Source: Scortum barcoo (Eukaryota > Chordata > Actinopteri > Centrarchiformes > Terapontidae). Taken from it: a stretch of DNA of 64,000 nucleotides. The number at the start of each line of letters is the position of its first letter. Positions within the stretch are counted from its first letter, which is position 1. Under the pieces are notes generated by a model. The model did not search any database, was not told where the DNA came from, and saw nothing but the letters and a program-made list of their open reading frames with translations. Where the stretch lies: contig CM041554.1 of assembly GCA_023238725.1 (NCBI GenBank), forward strand, positions 19,516,050 through 19,580,049. Direction: 5' to 3'. A program made the position numbers and the translations under genes. Shown here piece by piece: positions 24,093 through 36,700 of the stretch.

Positions 24093-27000
24093 CTAATCGA
24101 AAATATCCTGCGTGTACAGTTCGAGCAGGTATTTGCGGATGCCGGCCCGAACCTCGGAAATGTTGACCCTCGGGTGCCACCTCATCACCGGCCTCCCGTC
24201 TGGTCCCACCAGAAACTTCTCAAAGTTCCACTTGATGTCGTTGAGCTTCAGAGGCTCCCAGAACAACCTGTTGATGGGGTTGCCAAAGCTGTCTCCAACT
24301 GGAGGGCAGGAGTTCTGGTTGGTACAAAGTTCAGGATTATAAAGAGACAGTCTGTTTGAGTGAAAAACCTCTGCTTTACATTTCTGTATGGGCACGATAC
24401 CAACTCATTTCCAACATCTGTTTTGTTAAGTAAATGATTCATTTACATGGTGGTACTCCTGGTTCTTCATCCACTATGGGGACCTTAATGGGGACTTTTT
24501 CCGTGACTCATAAATCAAGATCAAACAGCTACTAATGGCCGATTATATTTGGAAAACACCTCACGCTTTGTGAGGCTGCTGGGTGTGAGCACACTCATGC
24601 ACCATTTGGTAAACAAGATCAGCCCGAGTGGAGCTTATCATGTCACAAGTTGTCGCACTTTAAACCGCACCCACCCAAAAAGGTGATAGATGTTGAGTAA
24701 TGAGGCCGAGAGGTTTGTTTGAAGGCTTGCACAGCTGGAGAGCAGCTGTACTACGCGTTTGTGATCTTTATTTACCGTAAACGGGCACTCCCTGTCGATG
24801 CGCAGTACAAATTTAAAGAGTTTCATCACACACTGTCCGGGCAGACCGCTAACAACTTACCTTCAGGAAAGTGAAAACCTCTTGCTCGTCTTTTCCGTTC
24901 ACATCACCCTTCTCGAACAGCAGGAAGTTTGGAACAAATCCGTTGCCTGGTCTGACATGCCTGGAATCCAGAGAGAGAGCAGCTTATCAGTGGACGGGCC
25001 TGTGAGCACTCTGGGGCTTGGCAGCTGCCCTAGATTCACTTTGAGCTGAGCGAAAATACACAAGTCAACTGCAACAGGTTTTGCCGTGGATATAAGATGA
25101 CTGATGGAACCTGAGACATAAATCATATGCGTGTTCGAGAGGCCACCGACAGAAACCGATCTTATTGCCAAACAATGTTTTCGCTGATTAAATGAAGTGT
25201 TGCTGATTGATAGGAGGATTTACCAAAATTGCAAATTCCTCTCGACATCCAGCTTTGAAGGTTCTTATGTTACAGAACATTACAATATACTATACTGTCC
25301 TGTGAGGAGCTTGTGACTCAGATTTAAAGGGGATTCTAAGGACTTGCAAGCTTCCAAACAGCCGACATTTTGGAAGTTTTCACATAACTGCCATTATACC
25401 ACCGCCGATCTAATTGTTTCAATTGGTTGGGTTAAGAGCGTTTTAATCCAGTGAGTTGCGGCTGACCTGATATTTGCATCAAAAAAGAGAAACAGGTCTC
25501 ACTTTAAAGCTGGCAGGATTTCATGTCTTTGACCTGGTTCCTGTTGCCCAAATTGGTTGCAAGGAAAGCCGAGGATGGTGAGTCCAAGGCGTTTCATCTC
25601 CTCGTGTAGTGCATTCAGTTCTGAAAACGGAAAGGAAAAGAAAAAAAAAACATTAAGTGTCTTTGTCTTCCGTGCTGCAACACAAAATAATGCTATGAGT
25701 GGTGCCGTTTCTTACCCACATACTGGAAGGTTAGTCCTCAGTACGTGGCTACATTGACGAAGAGGACACTCTTGCCTTTGTAGTCGCTGAAGTTCACCGT
25801 GTGACTCCCGTTCAAGGTCTTCGCCTGGTATTTGTAAATGGTGCCGTCTGTGGGTGACTCACACTGCTGGGGGTACAGACACAGGTCAGAGCAGGTTATA
25901 TTTGTTTACCGATCACCGGTATTTATCTCCTGTAGTATTATTACAACACCCATTTTCTAGCCAATAGTGTGCCTTGGATCTGACCTTGTTGTGACAAATG
26001 TTTGATTACGGGCTGCGCGTTTTGTAACATCTCAGTCGCCCCCCCCTCCTTTTAGTGGATTCATCAGTCATTTCTCTCTTTTGTGGAGAATGTTTCAGCA
26101 TGTTTGTCGACTGCTACGTTCTCATGAGTAAATGATGAGCAATAAAATACCTGATAGATTCACGGTCCTGTGACAAGTTCTTCACTTCAGGATGACAAAA
26201 TAAATGATTACATGTGCATTAGATCACAAGCTCTAAACTGAACATGAGTCCAGAGATGAAAACAATTCGTCAACCTGTTGATTCATTGTTAGCTATTTTG
26301 ATAAAAAAAAAAAAAAAGACAAAAACAATTGCGAGCACCAGCCTCTCAAATGTGAAGCTGCTTTTATTTATCTTTCATGGTGGTTAACTGAATATCATTG
26401 GGGGTTTTCACTGTGTCACTTTTGGCTCTGGAAAGCAGTGGCATTTTTCACAAGCCCAGTGTCAACAGAACAGCAGAAAACAGCTCTGAAAACTGCCAGG
26501 GGGGCTTAGGTAAATTAAAACTCACAGTCTGAATGAAATCAAAGCAAACAGTGGAAAACGGCGCTGTGTGACGAGTGTCCTGCTGCCTGTCCCGTCTGCT
26601 CGGCACGTAGTTTGCGTGTCACTGGGCACCCGAGGCCAAAATGTGCCATCATTTAAAACATTTATCGTAAACAGGAAGGTAAAAAAAACAGCTAAGTCAT
26701 CCTTAAATGTGAAGTATGTTTGCTCTCATATGTTGCAACACAGAGTCATGGAGCTCAGAGTGACAGCTGCTTCCACAACCTCATGTACATAAGTCAGCCC
26801 AGCCCTGATGGTCATTTGTATGAAAAATAACAGGTAAGATATTAAAAAAGAAAGGAGGTCTAGTATTAAAAGGGTAATGGGTAACTTTCTAGAAGACAAA
26901 AAAACAAACCAACAAATAGCTGCATCAATAAAAAGGAAGCTGTCAATCGAGGCGATTGCAATACACCATCACCCTTCTGTGTTTTTATACTATCATCATC

Positions 27001-27591
27001 ATCATCATCCATTTGATTTAAACATTTAGGTCAAATTATGATTATAAAATAGAACAACCTGTGTGCAGTTTAGACCATTAACTTTGCAGGTTGACTCTTC
27101 ACTGTTCAAACAAACACTGTTTGCAGCTTAATTCAGCTGACCACCATCAGCCCACATATGTTAGATCAAATGTGTATGTTGAGATGATCTTCAGGATTAA
27201 AAGCAGGAATCATCACATTTCTAAGCAGGATCTGTGTTTTGTTTTTCTGGACAGACACAGTTGTCTTAGGCTCATTATGTTTGATAGGAAAAAACAGCAT
27301 GTGTGGAAAACTACGAGGAGCATAGAGAGGAAATAAAGCTCCTGTCACCACTGGCTCTGATGACAGAAAGTTTAACACCGGACTCAGGTAAGATGGCTGC
27401 CATATGCCTGGGAAACTGTGAACTGTCGCGGCGCGTCGCACTTATGCTCCTCTGCCCTCCTCCTCCTCCTCCACTACTCTCACCGCTGCAGGGTGTGTGG
27501 GTGCCCACAGGTGGCCTACCTGGGTGAGCAGGGCTCCGGCGGCGCAGGGTCTCAGCAGACCGAGCAGCAGCAGCGGGACGAGGGGCCACAT
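24093..27591 (-). CDS. gpx3: Glutathione peroxidase 3, secreted selenoprotein
   Basis: Extracellular enzyme that reduces H2O2 and lipid hydroperoxides with thiol donors. Exons on the minus strand: 27591-27520 (signal peptide, start MWPLVPLLLLGLL), 25866-25716, 25620-25503, 24960-24861, 24314-24093 (stop TAG). Sum 663 nt, 220 residues; human is 226. All junctions are GT-AG and phase-compatible. The catalytic selenocysteine is TGA at 25740-25738 (residue 67, in NVATY-U-GLT). The other tetrad residues are visible: Gln101 in FGQQEPG, and Trp176 and Asn177 in KWNFEKF. The motif GFPCNQF is present, and NGS (43-45) and NIS near the C-terminus are possible N-glycosylation sites. The hydrophobic first exon marks it as the plasma form rather than cytosolic Gpx1. 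The TGA is not a pseudogene mark, since a SECIS element follows in the 3'UTR. Transcription converges with tnip1 and diverges from dctn4. Confidence 0.97.
26992..27010. repeat. (ATC)n repeat in gpx3 intron 1
   Basis: About six ATC units (atcatcatcatcatcatcc) in the 1.65-kb first intron of gpx3. The remainder of that intron shows a poly-A run near 26307-26322 and nothing else recognisable. Confidence 0.9.
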
Positions 27592-27780
27592 CGCGCCGTC
27601 CTTCCCCCGACACGGTCACCGCGCACTGTGGCTGTCCGTCCGTCCGGCTGTCTGTCTGTCTGTGTGTCCGCCTCCCCCTCAGGATGGATCAGGTCCTCTG
27701 ACAGAGGAGGGAGGAGGGGGCGCACAGCTGGCTGCGATGACGCCCTCTGCTGACGTAACGCCGCACACACACACACAGAG
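27400..27780 (-). promoter_or_regulatory. GC-rich promoter and first-exon region of gpx3
   Basis: A local CpG- and GC-rich island in an AT-rich neighbourhood surrounds the gpx3 start at 27591. On the upstream side it carries a CRE-like TGACGTAA (27751-27758), a GTCT/GTCC run near 27630-27668 and an (AC)n run near 27764-27776. The transcription start cannot be placed exactly. Confidence 0.55.
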
Positions 27781-27791
27781 CTGACAGAGGC

Positions 27792-27817
27792 CAATGAATG
27801 AATGAATGAATGAATGA
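27792..27817. repeat. (AATG)n tetranucleotide repeat
   Basis: Six AATG units lie just upstream of the gpx3 promoter island. Confidence 0.9.
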
Positions 27818-27819
27818 AC

Positions 27820-30640
27820 ACACCTCATCACTGCACACTAAAATCCTTTGCACTGTATCTTTATTTATATTTTTGCACTCATTAACCGCACCACCTCTAC
27901 CGCTTAACAGTATTTTATTTATATATATATTTTATATTTTATTTTATACACTATATTCTATTCACATATCTTGAAATGTTAGTGCTGTTTACTTGCGTGG
28001 TTTTCTCTCAAAAGATTTCTTGAGCATTGTTAGATGGAGCCTTTTCTATAACCCTGTAAAGCCTGAACCATGAATGAATTGAACTGTGAGTGTTTATTGA
28101 ACCTTATGGCAAATAAAAAGAATAACTACAAATCAATTTGCTTATATGATTTTTTTATTTGTATCATTTTTGCTACAGCCAGCATTTTTGGTTATTTGGT
28201 ATTTGCCAGCATTATGATTGTATACATCAAGTGTTTCAGGAAAAGAAATATGATGATGTATATGAGAGGCCTCAGAAACTCATGTATCAAATATGATACA
28301 CTTATAGGGTTAAGATTTCATGGTTTTCATTGCCAATTATTGCACCAGGTAAATTTTGTGCAACTGACATATAAAATCTTGAATCCACATATCAGATAGA
28401 TGGAAAGTTGGATTCTTCTGGGATCACACAGCAGTCACAGCTGTTTGATTGTACATCAGCAGAGCTCTGTATGTGGCCATTTATCTCTTTATTGAGTTAA
28501 CATTCACTTTCCCTAACAACAAAACAAACGCAGTTGGCGAGGTCTCTGTGAGGTGAGTGAGCATGCCTGGTGCTTAACCTACTGTGAATATTCATAAACA
28601 GCACTAATTGAGACAGATTATATGACAGATAAATAGTTAAAAGAGTCTGGTGGAGGGACAAGCTGAAGCTGACTGAATCTTAATGAGCACATGATGATCA
28701 GCATCACCTCTCCTAAAGAACAAACAGACAGAAAAGGAGAAACACTGTTTGTTTAATTTTTATTCATGGTTCATTTCTCCTCTCAGGGATCAGCAGTTGC
28801 CATGGTGAGCTGGTACTTGGCCATATGCCCTGTGGGTGGCTGCCAGGCCTCTTTTCCAGTCTGCTTAGAGCACCTCACTGACTGTGTTTTACACAGCGTT
28901 CAGCTCAGATCTGCAGCGTCGCACAAGGCCACAGTTGTTTTTGCAGAGATGCATCAGGCATTTTACAGGAGAACTTGTAAAAACTATTAGAGTCAAGGGG
29001 GAGGAAAGAGTGTACCAGGCACAAAAAAGGCACAAGATATTTATCATATTTAATCTGAGTTAAAGTAGTTGAAATATAGTAACTTCTCCCACTGACCTAA
29101 TGTTAGCTCTGTAATGTCCTCACTTTTACCAACTCCTGGACTACAGGAGCTGCTTCACACACATCACTGCACATCACTTGGAAAAAGAGGGAAAAAACAC
29201 TTTTTGTTTCTATAATACTTTGCTGTTCAGTTTAAATGCAGGAATTTGTCTCCTTAAAGGGATCGAATGTAAAGGAATTTACATATGTTATAAACTCAAG
29301 TAGACTCTCAGGCCCTGGAGCTAAATAAGCAGTGAATGTTGGAACAAACTGCTTGGAAACTGTCAGCACAGATTATTTTAATGTAATACAGGTACAATTT
29401 ATACATCTGAAAATATCCAAATGCAACTATCGCATTGGCACAAGTTATGACCAAAGTTAAGGGGTTGTTGGTTTTTCGGGCAAAAACTAGTCTGACATGG
29501 GCATGAACGGATTATAAACCACTGTGCAAAGACACGTAAAAGTGTCATTCAGAGGCATTTCGTAAGTTAACCATGACTGGTAAGTGCTGCTGTGGGTTGA
29601 AAACTGGAACTGCACTTGATTTTATATAAGATTAGAAAGACAGGCTGTTTGCCTTCTTATTGACACAATAGAACCATATTGATCATATGCACTGAAACTT
29701 ATCTCCACAAATATTATACAAATTACCAGAGGGGGTATGAAAGTGAAGGTTGCGACACAGGTTAGATTTTCTTAAAGCCCCCCTCCCCCTCCCAGCCAAA
29801 AGTATGTTTTGGCTTTTTGTTACTTTATTTGACAGTGTGCAGAACAATGTATGGACAGTTTTCATATTTATCTGCTAGAGAGAAAATGTTTATTAAATCC
29901 GAATTTAACATATACATATATGTGAGCATGATTTTGTTACATCTGAAAAAATTATGTTGTATGGGCGGCATGTCAACTAAATAAAACATTACAGAGGGTG
30001 AAAAACCCATATCAGTCTGTATCAAACACACATCGGCTCTGTCTTTGTTCTGCCTTGGAGGAAAAAAAGAGAGTCGCAGGCCTAAAGGGCAGAGTTACAT
30101 ATGTGTATAATATATAATAGGCTGTGTTCTAGTGTGAGTGGCAGGCTACAGATACATCTCAAGTGATGGTGCAGGTGGGATGGAGACTTGTGATTTAACA
30201 ACATTACAATTCACGTGTCTGTGCTTGGTGCAGTAATATCACAGCATCATGTTCCATTTATGTTTTCAGTTGCTTATTTAGATAAAGCGCACCAAAATTG
30301 TGGATCACCCAGAATATAGAGAACTCCACTCAGGAAACAAGAGTTAGTCAGCAGGAACAAATAGAAAAGACAATAGAAACAAAGATAAAAATGAAATAAA
30401 ATAGAAATAAATCATTCAAATGATAAGAAAATAGGCCATCAATAATGAAACCATAACAAAATGATGAGAAAGCATACAAAAATGGAAAGAACAAAATAAG
30501 AATAAATAATCGCAACTAGTTTTGAAGTGTGTAAGTAAACATCTACTGAAATTTGACTTTTGAATGAGGAAACTGTGTGTGTCAAACTGTTAAACAGCGT
30601 AAAACAGTGTTAAACAGTTGAACAGTGTTGAGTCCCTCCG
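27820..30640. other. gpx3-dctn4 divergent intergenic region
   Basis: About 2.8 kb between the two head-to-head promoters. It is AT-rich, with a TATA-rich stretch near 27915-27950. I see no gene. Human carries SMIM3 and other genes in the corresponding interval; no frame here resembles SMIM3. The last 130 bp before the dctn4 ATG turn GC-rich. Confidence 0.55.
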
Positions 30641-30776
30641 GGCATCTTTCCATGGGTGTGACACTCCCTCTGTTCTCCACACGGGGTCGACACTGAGCTC
30701 CACTCTCACATCCAGCGGTCACATCGACAGCAGCAGCCGGCAGTGAGCTCTCGGACTCGGCCGCGCTGCTCCCGAG
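30640..30776 (+). promoter_or_regulatory. dctn4 promoter and 5'UTR (approximate)
   Basis: CpG-containing sequence without a TATA box leads directly into the start codon at 30777 (cccgagATGG). A GC box (ccccgcccc) lies inside intron 1 near 31264-31273. This is typical of a housekeeping promoter. The transcription start is not resolvable. Confidence 0.45.
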
Positions 30777-33700
30777 ATGGCGTCGCTTTTGCAGCCCGAT
30801 AGAGTCGTCTATCTGGTCCGTGGAGAGAAAAGGATCAGGTCCCCATTATCTCAACTCTATTTCTGCCGCTACTGCAGTGAGCTGCGGTCTCTGGAGTGTG
30901 TGTCTCATGAGGTACGTAAGAATTTCTCCCGATCATCCTCCGGTTTTCAACAAGCTAGCTGTTAGCTACTTTGTTGTTAGCCGGGCTAGTGGCTCTGACA
31001 GGGAGGCGGGATAAAGCCAGCCGTCTCGCTCATTGTATGGCTAACTGGCTTGTCAATCAAGCTTCTCTCCAGCAGCCGCCTCATCTCATTGGCTGCAAAC
31101 GACGTTGAACTTCCGTTGGAGATAGCGTATTGCCGAGCACAGCACAAATAAGCAAACAGGCTAACTATCTCTTTCTATTCTTTGAGTTTAACATCAAGAT
31201 ACTCGGTTAGCTCGTAAATAAATAATATGAGCGACATGTTTGGCAAGTAAAAAATATTGTTACAATGTTAGCCCCGCCCCAGATAAAGTCTTCATGTCTA
31301 AATCCAGCTTGTTAGCGTGGACACCACACCCAGAGGGACATTTGTGTTAGCTAGATGTTTCATTTAGTGCGACTTCACATAAATAATCAGTGATTTGTCT
31401 TTGCAAACGGACAGTTCAAACAAAAAACTAAGAATACCCCCCCACCCTCCCGAAAAAAAGCAGTTATTATACCATACTGCACAAATATATGCTTAAGATA
31501 GTTAATGACAAACAAGTTTATTTGTCCTCTCGACACTTCGATAATCCAAAAACTGCGAGGCCAGTGTGAGATAAACTTTAAGATGTGGATGATATAGTGT
31601 CTCTTTTATGTCTGTGTGGTGATCAGGTGGACTCTCACTATTGTCCCAGCTGTCTAGAGAATATGCCCTCTGCAGAGGCAAAGCTCAAGAAGAACAGGTG
31701 AGACTGATGTGCAAAGAAAAGGCGTCATATCCGTATAACACACATTCAGGCCACTGCCTCTTTATGTTTTTAACGTCTTATCCTTCATTTCTGTGCTCTG
31801 CTGTAGATGTGCAAACTGTTTCGACTGTCCATGCTGCATGCACACACTCTCCACTCGGGCTACCAACATCCCGGCTCCATTGCCCGACGACCCGACCAAG
31901 ACGGCCATGAAGAAGGCCTACTACCTGGCCTGTGGCTTCTGTCGTTGGACGTCCAGGGATGTGGGAATGGCTGACAAATCAGTTGGTGGGTGCTGATTGT
32001 GGTCATACTTCCAAAACTTTAACTTCTGATAATAAGAGGCATAACACCGTAATGTGTCAAAGCTCTGCTGTAGATCTGCAGTTGTTCATTAATGTAGCTC
32101 ATGAAGGAAGCTGTCATCTGTTGTATTTGTTTCTTGTGTCTGTCTAAATCTCACGTTTTGGTGAATTTTGTCCACTGCAGCCAGCGGTGGATGGCAGGAG
32201 CCGGAGAACCCGCATACTCAGCGGGTAAGTTTTCCCCCTGTGGTCATTGAGATTTTCTCTCTCGAGTTGCTCACATGTTTCCTGATCATGCATGACTTGT
32301 TTTTTAAAAGATGTGTCTCTGAATAAGTAACACCCACACAGAGCCAGAGACCAGAGGCAAAAGCAAACTTAGTTGTGCTACAAACAAAAAATAAATGGCC
32401 CCTTGTTATTTTTCCACAATTTAAGTGGTTGTGGAAGCAAAGTATCTTACATTTTTGTGCAGTTTTATTTTAACACCAAAGTATTTATTTCAGTGATAGT
32501 TATTGTAGTTGATGTTTTTTATGTCCATTTCCTCATTTTGTAAGTTAAAGTCTTGAAACCACTTGTTTTGATGGTAGACTTAACAGGTTTTTTTTTTTTT
32601 TTTACCCTTAATGCCTTCCTTGATTATTCTGCCACCTTAAAGTACATTGCATTCAAATATATATGTGTGTGTACATATATACACACACACATGCACATAG
32701 TGTGACTGTGTACTTTATTGTGTTGTACTGCTGTACTGTGAAGCTTGGTTTACCCTGGCCCAAATTTTTATCACTCTTATTTAGTTAAAAAAAGATGCAT
32801 GAAACATTGATGACAACTCCGGATGAAACTTTTCCTCCCTACAGATCAACAAGCTGATCGAGTATTACCAGCAGCTGGCCCACAGAGAGAAGCAGGAGAG
32901 GGACAGGAAGAAGCTGGCCAGGAGACGACAGTGCATGCCTCTGGCATTCTCGGTACTCTACTCTCTCTGAGCAGCTCAGCCTTTTCAAAAGTTTCGCATC
33001 TTCTCCTTTTACCTTTTCAATGTCAAACAGCTGTTGTCTCACTGTAATTTGTTACGAAATATGCTGGTATTGTTGGGGAAGAACCTAGATCAGCAATTCT
33101 CTGTATTAAAGAGGTTTGTTTGACAAAGAGGTTCTACATAAATCTCAATGATATTACCAAAAGTGTACTTAAAATGTTGTATCTTCAGCACACCTTTAAC
33201 CAAAGCAGGAGAGAATAATAAGCTATATCAGCTGCTGCAGTAGTTGAAGTATAAGATTGACACCATGTCTATGTTGGGGTGGATAAATATGAAAATTCTG
33301 TTTCGCTGTGGAAACAAACAGTTTTCCATCCACACTGGAATTTGACAATAACAAAAAAGCAATCTTAATCTGTGGAGCAGAAAATTTACATTTTCAAATG
33401 TAGTCGCCCCAGTGTTGTTGTGGTCCTCATGCATCTTGAGCTTGTTAGCACATTGTTTACATCTCCTGCTTTCTGCTTTTATAATAATTAACACCCAACA
33501 ATGCAAACCAGTGGTTCACATCATGTATTGGACCCCATTTTCAAACACTTTAGCTGTGACGTCCTGCAGTTGTTTTCCATCACTGATGCATTTCTGTTGC
33601 TGTTGCATGTCACCAGATGCCACTAATGTTTGCTGAATCGCTTTGGTTTCACCTGGTTCTTTGTTCTCTCTTTTTTTCTTTGCTTATGCACTCTGATATT

Positions 33701-36700
33701 TTGGTTTTTACCCCCCCAGCAACACACAATTCATGTGGTGGTGAGTTGTTTTTTTCACAACTTGGGTAGTCTCGTCTTTACAGTAGCACTTGTCTTCTCT
33801 TTATATCTGTTCCTGTCTAGTCTGTTACTGAGTGACCTCACAGATCACATGAATGTCTCCCTGGGTAAACGAGACAGAGATCCACACAATGGGAGCCTTT
33901 CTGTTGAGAGAGGAAATCGAAGTATTCATTGAAGTCTTTGTAATCAGATCAAATTAATTTTCATACTAATTAAGTCCCGAATTCTCTGTCATTTCTGTCC
34001 CACTATCCTGGACAGAAAGGCTCCTGTAAGTGTCTTTTACCACAAGACAAATAACATTGTTTTGAGCTTATTTATTGTTTATTTTAATGTAAAATGCCTT
34101 TTCTTTTAATTTTTGTTCTTAAAAGTTGCCTTAGCTGTCAAGACCTTTGTGATAAAAGTAGTCATGTTGAAAAATGGTTGTAGATTAAGGAACCGTTGTA
34201 AGTCGTCCTTTATTTTCACTGGGCAGGATATGTGATCTTGTTTTTTTCCCCCCCTAAATTCACTCAGGAAAAATATGGCCTTGGAACCAGACTGCAGAGG
34301 CAGAGGTCTGGAGCTCCCATATCAAGCCTGGCCGGCCTTTCGTGAGTGGTCTTTTGTCATATAGTGTAAAATACTGCTCCTTTTGCCTCCACATATAGGG
34401 ACTTTTTTTCCTAGTAAAACCTAGTAAAAATTTAAAGGACATTTCCCTTTTTTTTCCCTGTTTCCACCCGGTAACTACACATTATTGGTGACTTAGATAA
34501 ATTGATTTCTTACCTTCCACCAGCCGTTCTTTCATTAATTTCAGTGTGCCATGAAAATCAATTTGCGGAGCCTTGAAACTTGGCCTGAGATGCATAAGTA
34601 ATCCATCACAGTGAGCAGTTTGTCACCCTTATTTTTCCTCAAACTTGCATCATCGCCATGAGTGCAGTAACACAGTTGTTGTCGAAGATCATTTTTAAAT
34701 TTCACCACCGGGATGCATTCAAGGACCTCGCTTAACACTCCAACTACCTAAATTCTATAACTACTAGAATTACCATTCATACATTATTTGCATATAATTT
34801 CAATAATCGATATAAAGGATAAGGATAAATTATATTTAACATTAGGATAGGTAATAATAAACATCAACAACAACAATCAAGCAACATAAACAACAACAGC
34901 AGATGCAGAATTGGAAGTGTCTAGTCGGCTTCTTTTACGAGGGGAATTATCTCTGAATCAGACAGTGTCTACTCTACTACTTTACTCTTTATTGTCTTCA
35001 AATCAACTAGAAAAAAAAATTTGCTAGGCAACAGTGAAAGAGAGGGAAAAAAGAGAGGGAAAAGTATCAAACACTGAAATTCTACACTGTCTATAATGCC
35101 ATATAAGGTCATAATATAAGGTATGGGTCAATATGATTGTTTCTAGGTAGAAATACTCAGAACTCTTTTGTGTTTTGTAATTTTAAGAAAATAACTACGT
35201 TAGAATAAAATATACACACATTTAGGAAAAGTCAGCGTCCTGTAGTTACATGGGATTTCATTTCAACAAAGTTATTACAATGCAAAAACAGTCAAAATGA
35301 CTGCCTTGGTAAATTAAAAATGTAATAATTGGCTGACAAAAGGCAGCGCATTGACAAAGTGTGCTGTCAGATCCAGGAGACAAATGTAAAACAGGCCACA
35401 ACACTATGAAAATAATTATGTGAATTTGTTTTTCTCATGTTTCTAAAGGTCGCCGTTCACTAGCAAAGTCTAAAATCTCAGATGGCAAAGTGTCCTTGCA
35501 GGCACCAACATTGAGTTCTCAAAAGTCTATTTCACCAACTGCATAACTATGCAATCTGACAAAACAAATTAAATAAAATATTCATGTCTCAAGTCTGTAC
35601 AAGTTGTGGAAACAAATGGTTACCAATAAAGTTCAAAGAAGGTCTAAAGCCTCACTTCATGTCTAAAAAATACCCATTAGCAATGTAAGATGTAAGGTAC
35701 TTTAAGTTAATGTGCTATAACTTCTGTTGTTCTGTTTTAAATGTGTAATGTGCATGTGGTGTGATCATGAGGAAACCTCATGTTGCTTTCAGCTTACATA
35801 ACTGTCATATTTAGAAGAGATACAACCGATTGTTGATAGTAGTATTTGTTCACTAGCCTTAAGGAGGGTGAGGACCAGAAGGAGATCACCATCGAACCTG
35901 CCCAGGCCCTCGATGAAGTGGAACCCCTCCCTGAAGATTGTTATACCAGGCCTATCAGCTTACCGGAGGGTAAGAGTTAATAGAGAACTCACTAAACAAT
36001 ACTGAAGTTCTGAGTTGGAGTTGAATCTGTGTTTCTGTTGTCCTCCCAGTGACCACACTGCGCCAGCGGCTTTTGCAGCCTGACTTCCAACCTGCGGGGG
36101 CGTCCCAGCTCCACCCCAGACACAAACACCTCCTGATGAAGCGCTCACTGCGCTGCAGGGTCAGCACCACTTCAGGGTTTTACTCGTCTGTAACAAACAA
36201 AAGCTGTTGTTATTATGTAGATCACATTTAGATAATCAGATTTAGATAATCGTTTTTCTTAATTTTCTCCTCCAGAAGTGTGAGCACAACTTGAGCAAGC
36301 CAGAGTTTAATCCCACTTCAATCAAGTTTAAGATACAGCTGGTGGCTGTGTGAGTATCGCTCCTCAGATTCTGTCCTGGGCTTGTGTCCTCATGATGATG
36401 TTGATCTTTTTTAATTAATGAAAAACATAAATGTGCCTGAAGCCTGATGTAGTTTAATTAGATTAAAACCCCAAAGTTTAATTTTAGCCAAATGCAACTA
36501 TAAGCACATGTTCAGGAAATTATCTATGCAGAAGTAGCTTAATCTTAAACAGATGTAGTTATTTTTAAAGTTTACTCTCCTGACCGAGTTCATCGGTGTG
36601 TTTAGCTTGTACCACTGGGGATCCTCTCTCAGCTTTTAATGAATGTGTTTGAATGCTGCGTTAGAAACTGTCAGTGTGTTTGAGTGTTGCTGTGTATTGA

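Noticed and set aside
25738..25740. In-frame TGA in gpx3 as a pseudogene or frameshift mark
   Set aside because: It sits exactly at the catalytic selenocysteine, flanking residues are intact, all junctions keep phase, and a SECIS element follows in the 3'UTR.
27820..30640. smim3 expected from human synteny
   Set aside because: No frame on either strand resembles the small membrane protein. It is absent here, moved, or too diverged to see.
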